Assembly: GCF_032854445.1 (NCBI RefSeq)
Contig: NW_027018216.1
Location: 1 to 55,458 of the forward strand
DNA length: 55,458 nucleotides
Direction of reading: 5' to 3'
Source: Liolophura sinensis
Taxonomy: Eukaryota > Mollusca > Polyplacophora > Chitonida > Chitonidae
The position numbers were made by a program, and so were the translations under genes. Each line of letters begins with the position of its first letter. Position 1 is the first letter of the stretch. A model generated the notes under the pieces. The model was not told where the DNA came from. It did no database searches and saw nothing but the letters and a program-made list of their open reading frames with translations. This document shows positions 35,057 to 47,125 of the stretch, piece by piece.

Positions 35057-38000
35057 TTGAATGATCATTTATGTCATAATCACGTGCACAGCAACGGCTA
35101 TTACTCCATGGAAACCAGGGAAATTTGCAATTTTTCAACAGCTGCCGATACCTGGCTCAATTCCGGATCTTTTGGCACCTTAATCATGTGGGTCTGTGGT
35201 CAGTTGTACTTTTTACAGCAGACTGTATCAAGTACCTTGTGTTTTTCACGTACAAATGGTGTGGTTTTTCTACACGTAGATAAAGACATTGAGATTGTCT
35301 TGCACTTAGAAGTAAGGAAATTGCTGGGTGAGTTAAATGGGCTTAGCCCAAAGATTTCAGGTCTTCTGGCTACCCGAAGGGCACATAACTTATAGTCAAA
35401 AGTTGAATATAGTAATGACCAGTCGCGATTGTACAGAGTACAGTGTAGCCGATTTCAATTAACAAAAAGACCAGGCAAAAATGCAAAAGTGGAAAACTGT
35501 TCAAGTGCTGCTGGTAAGAGGCTAATCCGACGTATTTTGTGACGAGAATCAAATGGTGCAATCCGCGTTGCTCTCCGACCAATACTTTTGCCTGTAGCGA
35601 CAATTCAATGAATATTGATGTCATAATCACGTGCCCATCAACGGCTCTTACTCCATGGAAACCAGGGATATTTGCAATTTTTTAACAGCTGCCGATGCCT
35701 GGCCCAATTCCGTATCTTTTGGCACCTTATAAATGTGGGTCAGTGTTTAGTTGTACTTTTTACAGCAGACTGTATCAAGTACCTTGTGTTTTTTACGTAC
35801 AAATGGTGTGGTTTTTCTACACGTAGATAAAGACATTGAGATTGTCTTGGACTTAGAAGTAAGACAATTGCTGGGTGAGTTAAATGGGCTTGGCCCAAAG
35901 ATTTCAGGTCTTCTGAGCTACCGAAGGGCACATAACTTATAGTCAAAAGTTGAATATAGTAATGACCAGTCGCGATTGTACAGAGTACAGTGTAGCGGTT
36001 TCAATTAACAAAAAGACCAAGCAAAATGCAAAAGTGGAAAACCTGTTCCAGTGCTACTAGTAAGAGGCTAATCCGACGTATTTTGTGACGAGAAATCGAA
36101 TGGTGCAATCCGCGTTGCTCTCCGACCAATCCTTTTGGCTGTAGTGACATTTGAATAATCATTTATGTCATATCACGTGCCCAGCAACGGCTCTTACTCC
36201 ATGGAAACCAGGGAAATTTGCAATTTTTCAACAGCTGCCGATGCCTGGCTCAATTTCGCATCTTTTGGCACCTTACGGAAGTGGGTCAGTGTTCAGTTGT
36301 ACTTTTTACAGCAGACTGTATCAAGTACCTTGTGTTTTTTATGTACAAATGGTCTGGTTTTTCTACACGTAAATAAAGACATTGAGATTGTCTTGGACTA
36401 GAAGTAAGACAATTGCTGGGTGAGTTAAATGGGCTTGGCCCAAAAATTTTAGGTCTTCTGGGCTACCGAAGGGCACATAACTTATTGTCAAAAGTTGAAT
36501 ATAGTAATGACCAGTCGCGATTGTACAGAGTACAGTGTAGCCGGTTTCAATTAACAAAAAGACCAGGCAAAAATGCAAAAGTGGAAAAACTGTTTCAGTG
36601 CTACTAGTAAGAGGCTAATCCGACGTATTTTGTGACGAGAAATCGAATGGTGCAATCCGCGTTGCTCTCCGACCAATCCTTTTGGCTGTAGTGACAATTG
36701 AATGATCATTTATGTCATAATCACGTTCCCAGCAACGGCTCTTACTCCATGGAAACCAGGGATATTTGCAATTTTTTCAACAGCTGCCGATGCCTGGCCC
36801 AATTCCGTATCTTTTGGCACCTTATAAATGTGGGTCAGTGTTCAGTTGTACTTTTTACAGCAGACTGTAATAAGTACCTTGTGTTTTTTATGTACAAATG
36901 GTCTGGTTTTTCTACACGTAGATAAAGACATTGAGATTGTCTTGCACTTAGAAGTAGGCAATTGCTGGGTGAGTTAAATGGGCTTAGCCCAAAGATTTCA
37001 GGTCTTCTGGGCTACCGAAGGGCACATAACTTATAGTCAAAAGTTGAATATAGTAATGACCAGTCGCGATTGTACAGAGTACAGTGTAGCCGATTTTCAA
37101 TTAACAAAAAGACCAGACAAAAATGCAAAAGTGGGAAAAACTGTTCCAGTGCTGCTGATAAGAGGCTAATCCGACGTATTTTGTGACGAGAAATCGAATG
37201 GTGCAAACCGCGTTGCTCTCCGACCAATACTTTTGGCTGTAGCGACAATTCAATGAATATTGATGTCATAAATCACGTGCCCAGCAACGGCTCTTACTCC
37301 ATGGAAACCAGGGATATTTGCAATTTTTCAACAGCTGCCCATGCCTGGCCCAATTCCGCATCTTTTGGCACCTTATAAATGTGGGTCAGTGTTTAGTTGT
37401 ACTTTTTACAGCAGACTGTATCAAGTACCTTGTGTTTTTTATGTACAAATGGTGTGGTTTTTCTACACGTAGATAAAGACATTGAGATTGTCTTGGACTT
37501 AGAAGTAAGACAATTGCTGGGTGAGTTAAATGGGCTTGGCCCAAAGATTTCAGGTCTTCTGAGCTACCGAAGGGCACATAACTTATAGTCAAAAGTTGAA
37601 TATAGTAATGACCAGTCGCGATTGTACAGAGTACAGTGTAGCCGGTTTCAATTAACAAAAGACCAAGCAAAAATGCAAAAGTGGAAAACCTGTTCCAGTG
37701 CTACTAGTAAGAGGCTAATCCGACGTATTTTGTGACGAGAAATCGAATGGTGCAATCCGCGTTGCTCTCCGACCAATACTTTTGGCTGTATCGACAATTG
37801 AATGATCATTTATGTCATAATCACGTGCGAAGCAACGGCTCTTACTCCATGGAAACCAGGGAAATTTGCAATTTTTAACAGCTGCGATGCCTGGCTCAAT
37901 TCCGAATCTTTTGGCACCTTACTGACGTGGGTCAGTGTTCAGTTGTACTTTTTACAGCAGACTGTATCAAGTACCTTGTGTTTTTCACGTACAAATGGTG

Positions 38001-38344
38001 TGGTTTTTCTACACGTAGATAAAGACATTGAGATTGTCTTGGACTTAGAAGTAAGACAATTGCTGGGTGAGTTAAATGGGCTTAGCCCAAAGATTTGACG
38101 TCTTCTGGGCTACCGAAGGGCACATAACTTATAGTCAAAAGTTGAATATAGTAAAGACCAGTCGCGATTGTACAGAGTACAGTGTAGCCGGTTTCAATTA
38201 ACAAAAAGACCAGGCAAAAATGCAAAAGTGGAAAAACTGTTCAAGTGCTGCTGGTAAGAGGCTAATCCGACGTATTTTGTGACGAGAAATCAAATGGTGC
38301 AATCCGCGTTGCTCTCCGACCAATACTTTTGCCTGTAGCGACAA
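35057..38344. repeat. Right-domain block C-D-J-K-D-L
   Basis: C 35057, D 35604, J 36151 (TTGAATAATCA head), K 36698 (CACGTTCCC, E-box lost), D 37249, L 37798 (CGAAGC after the E-box, ACTGACGTGG). Units K-D-L recur 10 monomers later at 42183-43830. One-base gaps are frequent between about 35360 and 36410 and again near 36955, 37660 and 37880, for example AGGTCTTCTGGCTACCCG near 35370 and GTCATATCACG near 36168. These break the otherwise exact 549-bp spacing. Confidence 0.88.
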
Positions 38345-41300
38345 TTCAATGAATATTGATGTCATAATCACGTGCCCAGCAACGGCTCTTACTCCATGGA
38401 AACCAGGGATATTTGCAATTTTTTAACAGCTGCCGATGCCTGGCCCAATTCCGTATCTTTTGGCACCTTATAAATGTGGGTCAGTGTTTAGTTGTACTTT
38501 TTACAGCAGACTGTATCAAGTACCTTGTGTTTTTCACGTACAAATGGTCTGGTTTTTCTACACGTAGATAAAGACATTGAGATTGTCTTGGACTTAGAAG
38601 TAAGACAATTGCTGGGTGAGTTAAATGGGCTTGGCCCAAAGATTTCAGGTCTTCTGAGCTACCGAAGGGCACATAACTTATAGTCAAAAGTTGAATATAG
38701 TAATGACCAGTCGCGATTGTACAGAGTACAGTGTAGCCGGTTTCAATTAACAAAAAGACCAAGCAAAAATGCAAAAGTGGAAAACCTGTTCCAGTGCTAC
38801 TAGTAAGAGGCTAATCCGACGTATTTTGTGACGAGAAATCGAATGGTGCAATCCGCGTTGCTCTCCGACCAATACTTTTGGCTGTATCGACAATTGAATG
38901 ATCATTTATGTCATAATCACGTGCGAAGCAACGGCTCTTACTCCATGGAAACCAGGGAAATTTGCAATTTTTAACAGCTGCCGATGCCTGGCTCAATTCC
39001 GAATCTTTTGGCACCTTACTGAAGTGGGTCAGTGTTCAGTTGTACTTTTTACAGCAGACTGTATCAAGTACCTTGTGTTTTTCACGTACAAATGGTGTGG
39101 TTTTTCTACACGTAGATAAAGACATTGAGATTGTCTTGGACTTAGAAGTAAGACAATTGCTGGGTGAGTTTAAATGGGCTTAGCCCAAAGATTTGACGTC
39201 TTCTGGGCTACCGAAGGGCACATAACTTATAGTCAAAAGTTGAATATAGTAATGACCAGTCGCGATTGTACAGAGTACAGTGTAGCCGGTTTCAATTAAC
39301 AAAAAGACCAGGTAAAAATGCAAAATTGGAAAAATTGTTCCAGTGCTGCTGATAAGAGGCTAATCCGACGTATTTTGTGACGACAAATCGAATGGTGCAA
39401 ACCGCGTTGCTGTCCGACCAATACTTTTCCCTGTAGTGACAATTGAATGATCATTTATGTCATAATCACGTGCCCAGCAACGGCTCTTACTCCATGGAAA
39501 CCAGGGAAATTTGCAATTTTTCAACAGCTGCCGATACCTGGGTCAATTCCGCATCTTTTGGCACCTTAATCATGTGGGTCTGTGGTCAGTTGTACTTTTT
39601 ACAGCAGACTGTATCAAGTACCTTGTGTTTTTCACGTACAAATGGTGTGGTTTTTCTACACGTAGATAAGACATTGAGATTGTCTTGCACTTAGAAGTAA
39701 GGCAATTGCTGGGTGAGTTAAATGGGCTTAGCCCAAAGATTTCAGGTCTTCTGGGCTACCGAAGGGCACATAACTTATAGTCAAAAGTTGAATATAGTAA
39801 TGACCAGTCGCGATTGTACAGAGTACAGTGTAGCCGATTTCAATTAACAAAAAGACCAGGCAAAAATGCAAAGGTGGAAAAACTGTTCAAGTGCTGCTGG
39901 TAAGAGGCTAATCCGACGTATTTCTGTGACGAGAAATCAAATGGTGCAATCCGCGTTGCTCTCCGACCAATACTTTTGCCTGTAGCGACAATTCAATGAA
40001 TATTGATGTCATAATCACGTGCCCAGCAACGGCTCTTACTCCATGGAAACCAGGGATATTTGCAATTTTTTAACAGCTGCCGATGCCTGGCCCAATTCCG
40101 TATCTTTTGGCACCTTATAAATGTGGGTCAGTGTTTAGTTGTACTTTTTACAGCAGACTGTATCAAGTACCTTGTGTTTTTCACGTACAAATGGTGTGGT
40201 TTTTCTACACGTAGATAAAGACATTGAGATTGTCTTGGACTTAGAAGTAAGACAATTGCTGGGTGAGTTAAATGGGCTTGGCCCAAGATTTCAGGTCTTC
40301 TGAGCTACCGAAGGGCACATAACTTATAGTCAAAAGTTGAATATAGTAATGACCAGTCGCGATTGTACAGAGTACAGTGTAGCCGGTTTCAATTAACAAA
40401 AAGACCAAGCAAAAATGCAAAAGTGGAAAACCTGTTCCAGTGCTACTAGTAAGAGGCTAATCCGACGTATTTTGTGACGAGAAATCGAATGGCGCAATCC
40501 GCGTTGCTCTCCGACCAATACTTTTGGCTGTATCGACAATTGAATGATCATTTATGTCATAATCACGTGCGAAGCAACGGCTCTTACTCCATGGAAACCA
40601 GGGAAATTTGCAATTTTAACAGCTGCCGATGCCTGGCTCAATTCCGAATCTTTTGGCACCTTACTGAAGTGGGTCAGTGTTCAGTTGTACTTTTTACAGC
40701 AGACTGTATCAAGTACCTTGTGTTTTTCACGTACAAATGGTGTGGTTTTTCTACACGTAGATAAAGACATTGAGATTGTCTTGGACTTAGAAGTAAGACA
40801 ATTGCTGGGTGAGTTAAATGGGCTTAGCCCAAAGATTTGACGTCTTCTGGGCTACCGAAGGGCACATAACTTATAGTCAAAAGTTGAATATAGTAATGAC
40901 CAGTCGCGATTGTACAGAGTACAGTGTAGCCGGTTTCAATTAACAAAAAGACCAGGTAAAAATGCAAAATTGGAAAAATTGTTCCAGTGCTGCTGATAAG
41001 AGGCTAATCCGACGTATTTTGTGACGACAAATCGAATGGTGCAAACCGCGTTGCTGTCCGACCAATACTTTTCCCTGTAGTGACAATTGAATGATCATTT
41101 ATGTCATAATCACGTGCCCAGCAACGGCTCTTACTCCATGGAAACCAGGGAAATTTGCAATTTTTCAACAGCTGCCGATACCTGGGTCAATTCCGCATCT
41201 TTTGGCACCTTAATCATGTGGGTCTGTGGTCAGTTGTACTTTTTACAGCAGACTGTATCAAGTACCTTGTGTTTTCACGTACAAATGGTGTGGTTTTTCT

Positions 41301-41634
41301 ACACGTAGATAAAGACATTGAGATTGTCTTGCACTTAGAAGTAAGGCAATTGCTGGGTGAGTTAAATGGGCTTAGCCCAAAGATTTCAGGTCTTCTGGGC
41401 TACCGAAGGGCACATAACTTATAGTCAAAAGTTGAATATAGTAATGACCAGTCGCGATTGTACAGAGTACAGTGTAGCCGATTTCAATTAACAAAAAGAC
41501 CAGGCAAAAATGCAAAAGTGGAAAAACTGTTCAAGTGCTGCTGGTAAGAGGCTAATCCGACGTATTTTGTGACGAGAAATCAAATGGTGCAATCCGCGTT
41601 GCTCTCCGACCAATACTTTTGCCTGTAGCGACAA
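38345..41634. repeat. Trimer HOR D-L-C' in two tandem copies, 1.65 kb period
   Basis: Copy 1: D 38345, L 38894, C' 39443. Copy 2: D 39992, L 40540, C' 41087. L units have GCGAAGCAACGG and an upstream TGTATCGACAATTG; C' units have ATACCTGGGTCAATTCC with GCATC. A third copy lies at 44931-46576. Copy 1 L has an extra T near 39171 and copy 1 C' a missing A near 39668; copy 2 has a missing A near 40285, shorter T runs near 40617 and 41273, and GGCGCAATCC near 40491. Confidence 0.92.
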
Positions 41635-44600
41635 TTCAATGAATATTGATGTCATAATCACGTGCCCAGCAACGGCTCTTACTCCATGGAAACCAGGGAT
41701 ATTTGCAATTTTTTAACAGCTGCCGATGCCTGGCCCAATTCCGTATCTTTTGGCACCTTATAAATGTGGGTCAGTGTTTAGTTGTACTTTTTACAGCAGA
41801 CTGTATCAAGTACCTTGTGTTTTTTATGTACAAATGGTGTGGTTTTTCTACATGTAGATAAAGACATTGAGATTGTCTTGGACTTAGAAGTAAGACAATT
41901 GCTGGGTGAGTTAAATGGCTGGGCCCAAAGATTTCAGGTCTTCTGAGCTACCGAAGGGCACATAACTTATAGTCAAAAGTTGAATATAGTAATGACCAGT
42001 CGCGATTGTACAGAGTACAGTGTAGCCGGTTTCAATTAACAAAAAGACCAAGCAAAAATGCAAAAGTGGAAAACGTGTTCCAGTGCTACTAGTAAGAGGC
42101 TAATCCGACGTATTTTGTGACGAGAAATCGAATGGTGCAATCCGCGTTGCTCTCCGACCAATCCTTTTGGCTGTAGTGACAATTGAATGATCATTTATGT
42201 CATAATCACGTTCCCAGCAACGGCTCTTACTCCATGGAAACCAGGGATATTTGCAATTTTTCAACAGCTGCCGATGCCTGGCCCAATTCCGTATCTTTTG
42301 GCACCTTATAAATGTGGGTCAGTGTTCAGTTGTACTTTTTACAGCAGACTGTAATAAGTACCTTGTGTTTTTTATGTACAAATGGTCTGGTTTTTCTACA
42401 CGTAGATAAAGACATTGAGATTGTCTTGCACTTAGAAGTAAGGCAATTGCTGGGTGAGTTAAATGGGCTTAGCCCAAAGATTTCAGGTCTTCTGGGCTAC
42501 CGAAGGGCACATAACTTATAGTCAAAAGTTGAATATAGTAATGACCAGTCGCGATTGTACAGAGTACAGTGTAGCCGATTTCAATTAACAAAAAGACCAG
42601 ACAAAAATGCAAAAGTGGAAAAACTGTTCCAGTGCTGCTGATAAGAGGCTAATCCGACGTATTTTGTGACGAGAAATCGAATGGTGCAAACCGCGTTGCT
42701 CTCCGACCAATACTTTTGGCTGTAGCGACAATTCAATGAATATTGATGTCATAATCACGTGCCCAGCAACGGCTCTTACTCCATGGAAACCAGGGATATT
42801 TGCAATTTTTTCAACAGCTGCCCATGCCTGGCCCAATTCCGCATCTTTTGGCACCTTATAAATGTGGGTCAGTGTTTAGTTGTACTTTTTACAGCAGACT
42901 GTATCAAGTACCTTGTGTTTTTTATGTACAAATGGTATGGTGGTTTTCTACACGTAGATAAAGACATTGAGATTGTCTTGGACTTAGAAGTAAGACAATT
43001 GCTGGGTGAGTTAAATGGGCTTGGCCCAAAGATTTCAGGTCTTCTGAGCTACCGAAGGGCACATAACTTATAGTCAAAAGTTGAATATAGTAATGACCAG
43101 TCGCGATTGTACAGAGTACAGTGTAGCCGGTTTCAATTAACAAAAAGACCAAGCAAAAATGCAAAAGTGGAAAACCTGTTCCAGTGCTACTAGTAAGAGG
43201 CTAATCCGACGTATTTTGTGACGAGAAATCGAATGGTGCAATCCGCGTTGCTCTCCGACCAATACTTTTGGCTGTATCGACAATTGAATGATCATTTATG
43301 TCATAATCACGTGCGAAGCAACGGCTCTTACTCCATGGAAACCAGGGAAATTTGCAATTTTTAACAGCTGCCGATGCCTGGCTCAATTCCGAATCTTTGG
43401 CACCTTACTGACGTGGGTCAGTGTTCAGTTGTACTTTTTACAGCAGACTGTATCAAGTACCTTGTGTTTTTCACGTACAAATGGTGTGGTTTTTCTACAC
43501 GTAGATAAAGACATTGAGATTGTCTTGGACTTAGAAGTAAGACAATTGCTGGGTGAGTTAAATGGGCTTAGCCCAAAGATTTGACGTCTTCTGGGCTACC
43601 GAAGGGCACATAACTTATAGTCAAAAGTTGAATATAGTAATGACCAGTCGCGATTGTACAGAGTACAGTGTAGCCGGTTTCAATTAACAAAAAGACCAGG
43701 CAAAAATGCAAAAGTGGAAAAACTGTTCCAGTGCTGCTGGTAACAGGCTAATCCGACGTATTTTGTGACGAGAAATCGAATGGTGCAAACCGCGTTGCTC
43801 TCCGACCAATACTTTTGGCTGTAGCGACAATTCAATGATCATTAATGTCATAATCACGTGCGTAGCAACGGGCTCTTACTCAATGGAAACCAGGGAAATT
43901 TGCAATTTTTCAACAGCTGCCGATGCCTGGCTCAATTCCGAATCTTTTGGCACCTTACTGAAGTGGGTCAGTGTTCAGTTGTACTTTTTACAGCAGACTG
44001 TATCAAGTACCTTGTGTTTTTCATGTACAAATGGTGTGGTTTTTCTACACGTAGATAAAGACATTGAGATTGTTCTTGCACTTAGAAGTAAGACAATTGC
44101 TGGGTGAGTTAATGGGCTTAGCCGAAAGATTTGACGTCTTCTGGGCTACCGAAGGGCACATAACTTATAGTCTAAAGTTGAATATAGTAATGACCAGTCG
44201 CGATTGTACAGAGTACAGTGTAGCCGATTTCAATTAACAAAAAGACCAGGGAAAAATGCAAAATTGGAAAAATTGTTCCAGTGCTGCTGGTAAGAGGCTA
44301 ATCCGACGTATTTTGTGACGACAAATCGAATGGTGCAAACCGCGTTGCTGTCCGACCAATACTTTTCCCTGTAGTGACAATTGAATGATCATTTATATCA
44401 TAATCACGTGCACAGCAACGGCTCTTACTCCATGGAAACCAGGGAAATTTGCAATTTTTCAACAGCTGCCGATACCTGCTCAATTCCGGATCTTTTGGCA
44501 CCTTAATCATGTGGGTCTGTGGTCAGTTGTACTTTTTACAGCAGACTGTATCAAGTACCTTGTGTTTTTCACGTACAAATGGTGTGGTTTTTCTACACGT

Positions 44601-44930
44601 AGATAAAGACATTGAGATTGTCTTGCACTTAGAAGTAAGGCAATTGCTGGGTGAGTTAAATGGGCTTAGCCAAAGATTTCAGGTCTTCTGGGCTACCGAA
44701 GGGCACATAACTTATAGTCAAAAGTTGAATATAGTAATGACCAGTCGCGATTGTACTACAGAGTACAGTGTAGCCGATTTCAATTAACAAAAAGACCAGG
44801 CAAAAATGCAAAGGTGGAAAAACTGTTCAAGTGCTGCTGGTAAGAGGCTAATCCGACGTATTTTGTGACGAGAAATCAAATGGTGCAATCCGCGTTGCTC
44901 TCCGACCAATACTTTTGCCTGTAGCGACAA
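41635..44930. repeat. Right-domain block D-K-D-L-G-C
   Basis: D 41635 (CTACATGTAG near 41850), K 42183, D 42732, L 43284, G 43831, C 44381. K-D-L repeats 36698-38344, including ACTGACGTGG near 43407; G-C followed by D repeats 34508-36150 at an offset of 17 monomers. The D at 42732 has a compact change, GGTATGGTGGTTTTC near 42934. The C unit has TGTACTACAGAGTACA near 44753, a three-base insertion inside a conserved dyad. Several one-base indels occur between 43390 and 44680. Confidence 0.88.
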
Positions 44931-47125
44931 TTCAATGAATATTGATGTCATAATCACGTGCCCAGCAACGGCTCTTACTCCATGGAAACCAGGGATATTT
45001 GCAATTTTTTAACAGCTGCCGATGCCTGGCCCAATTCCGTATCTTTTGGCACCTTATAAATGTGGGTCAGTGTTTAGTTGTACTTTTTACAGCAGACTGT
45101 ATCAAGTACCTTGTGTTTTTCACGTACAAATGGTGTGGTTTTTCTACACGTAGATAAAGACATTGAGATTGTCTTGGACTTAGAAGTAAGACAATTGCTG
45201 GGTGAGTTAAATGGGCTTGGCCCAAAGATTTCAGGTCTTCTGAGCTACCGAAGGGCACATAACTTATAGTCAAAAGTTGAATATAGTAATGACCAGTCGC
45301 GATTGTACAGAGTACAGTGTAGCCGGTTTCAATTAACAAAAAGACCAAGCAAAAATGCAAAAGTGGAAAACCTGTTCCAGTGCTACTAGTAAGAGGCTAA
45401 TCCGACGTATTTTGTGACGAGAAATCGAATGGTGCAATCCGCGTTGCTCTCCGACCAATACTTTTGGCTGTATCGACAATTGAATGATCATTTATGTCAT
45501 AATCACGTGCGAAGCAACGGCTCTTACTCCATGGAAACCAGGGAAATTTGCAATTTTTAACAGCTGCCGATGCCTGGCTCAATTCCGAATCTTTTGGCAC
45601 CTTACTGAAGTGGGTCAGTGTTCAGTTGTACTTTTTACAGCAGACTGTATCAAGTACCTTGTGTTTTTCACGTACAAATGGTGTGGTTTTTCTACACGTA
45701 GATAAAGACATTGAGATTGTCTTGGACTTAGAAGTAAGACAATTGCTGGGTGAGTTAAATGGGCTTAGCCCAAAGATTTGACGTCTTCTGGGCTACCGAA
45801 GGGCACATAACTTATAGTCAAAAGTTGAATATAGTAATGACCAGTCGCGATTGTACAGAGTACAGTGTAGCCGGTTTCAATTAACAAAAAGACCAGGTAA
45901 AAATGCAAAATTGGAAAAATTGTTCCAGTGCTGCTGATAAGAGGCTAATCCGACGTATTTTGTGACGACAAATCGAATGGTGCAAACCGCGTTGCTGTCC
46001 GACCAATACTTTTCCCTGTAGTGACAATTGAATGATCATTTATGTCATAATCACGTGCCCAGCAACGGCTCTTACTCCATGGAAACCAGGGAAATTTGCA
46101 ATTTTTCAACAGCTGCCGATACCTGGGTCAATTCCGCATCTTTTGGCACCTTAATCATGTGGGTCTGTGGTCAGTTGTACTTTTTACAGCAGACTGTATC
46201 AAGTACCTTGTGTTTTTCACGTACAAATGGTGTGGTTTTTCTACACGTAGATAAAGACATTGAGATTGTCTTGCACTTAGAAGTAAGGCAATTGCTGGGT
46301 GAGTTAAATGGGCTTAGCCCAAAGATTTCAGGTCTTCTGGGCTACCGAAGGGCACATAACTTATAGTCAAAAGTTGAATATAGTAATGACCAGTCGCGAT
46401 TGTACAGAGTACAGTGTAGCCGATTTCAATTAACAAAAAGACCAGGCAAAAATGCAAAAGTGGAAAAACTGTTCAAGTGCTGCTGGTAAGAGGCTAATCC
46501 GACGTATTTTGTGACGAGAAATCAAATGGTGCAATCCGCGTTGCTCTCCGACCAATACTTTTGCCTGTAGCGACAATTCAATGAATATTGATGTCATAAT
46601 CACGTGCCCAGCAACGGCTCTTACTCCATGGAAACCAGGGATATTTGCAATTTTTTAACAGCTGCCGATGCCTGGCCCAATTCCGTATCTTTTGGCACCT
46701 TATAAATGTGGGTCAGTGTTTAGTTGTACTTTTTACAGCAGACTGTATCAAGTACCTTGTGTTTTTTATGTACAAATGGTGTGGTTTTTCTACATGTAGA
46801 TAAAGACATTGAGATTGTCTTGGACTTAGAAGTAAGACAATTGCTGGGTGAGTTAAATGGGCTGGGCCCAAAGATTTCAGGTCTTCTGAGCTACCGAAGG
46901 GCACATAACTTATAGTCAAAAGTTGAATATAGTAATGACCAGTCGCGATTGTACAGAGTACAGTGTAGCCGGTTTCAATTAACAAAAAGACCAAGCAAAA
47001 ATGCAAAAGTGGAAAACGTGTTCCAGTGCTACTAGTAAGAGGCTAATCCGACGTATTTTGTGACGAGAAATCGAATGGTGCAATCCGCGTTGCTCTCCGA
47101 CCAATCCTTTTGGCTGTAGTGACAT
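44931..47125. repeat. Third D-L-C' trimer plus D
   Basis: D 44931, L 45480, C' 46028, D 46577. These four match 39992-42182 at an offset of nine monomers, including the CTACATGTAG and GCTGGGCCC tags in the last D (near 46793 and 46862). After this point the two copies diverge: a K unit follows at 42183 but a J unit at 47126. That marks the end of the duplicated segment. Confidence 0.92.
45480..46576. repeat. Exemplars of right-domain families L and C'
   Basis: L 45480-46027: upstream TGTATCGACAATTG, GCGAAGCAACGG, TTTTTAACAGC, TTCCGAATC, CTTACTGAAG, TTGGACTTAG, TTTGACG, TAGCCGGTTTC. C' 46028-46576: CCC after the E-box but otherwise C-like (ATACC, CTTAATCATG, GGTCTGTGG), with CTGGGTCAATTCCGCATC. 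C' is therefore a C relative that differs at the post-E-box triplet and at the GGGTC motif. Both are confined to positions above 37,000 and mark the right domain. Confidence 0.9.
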
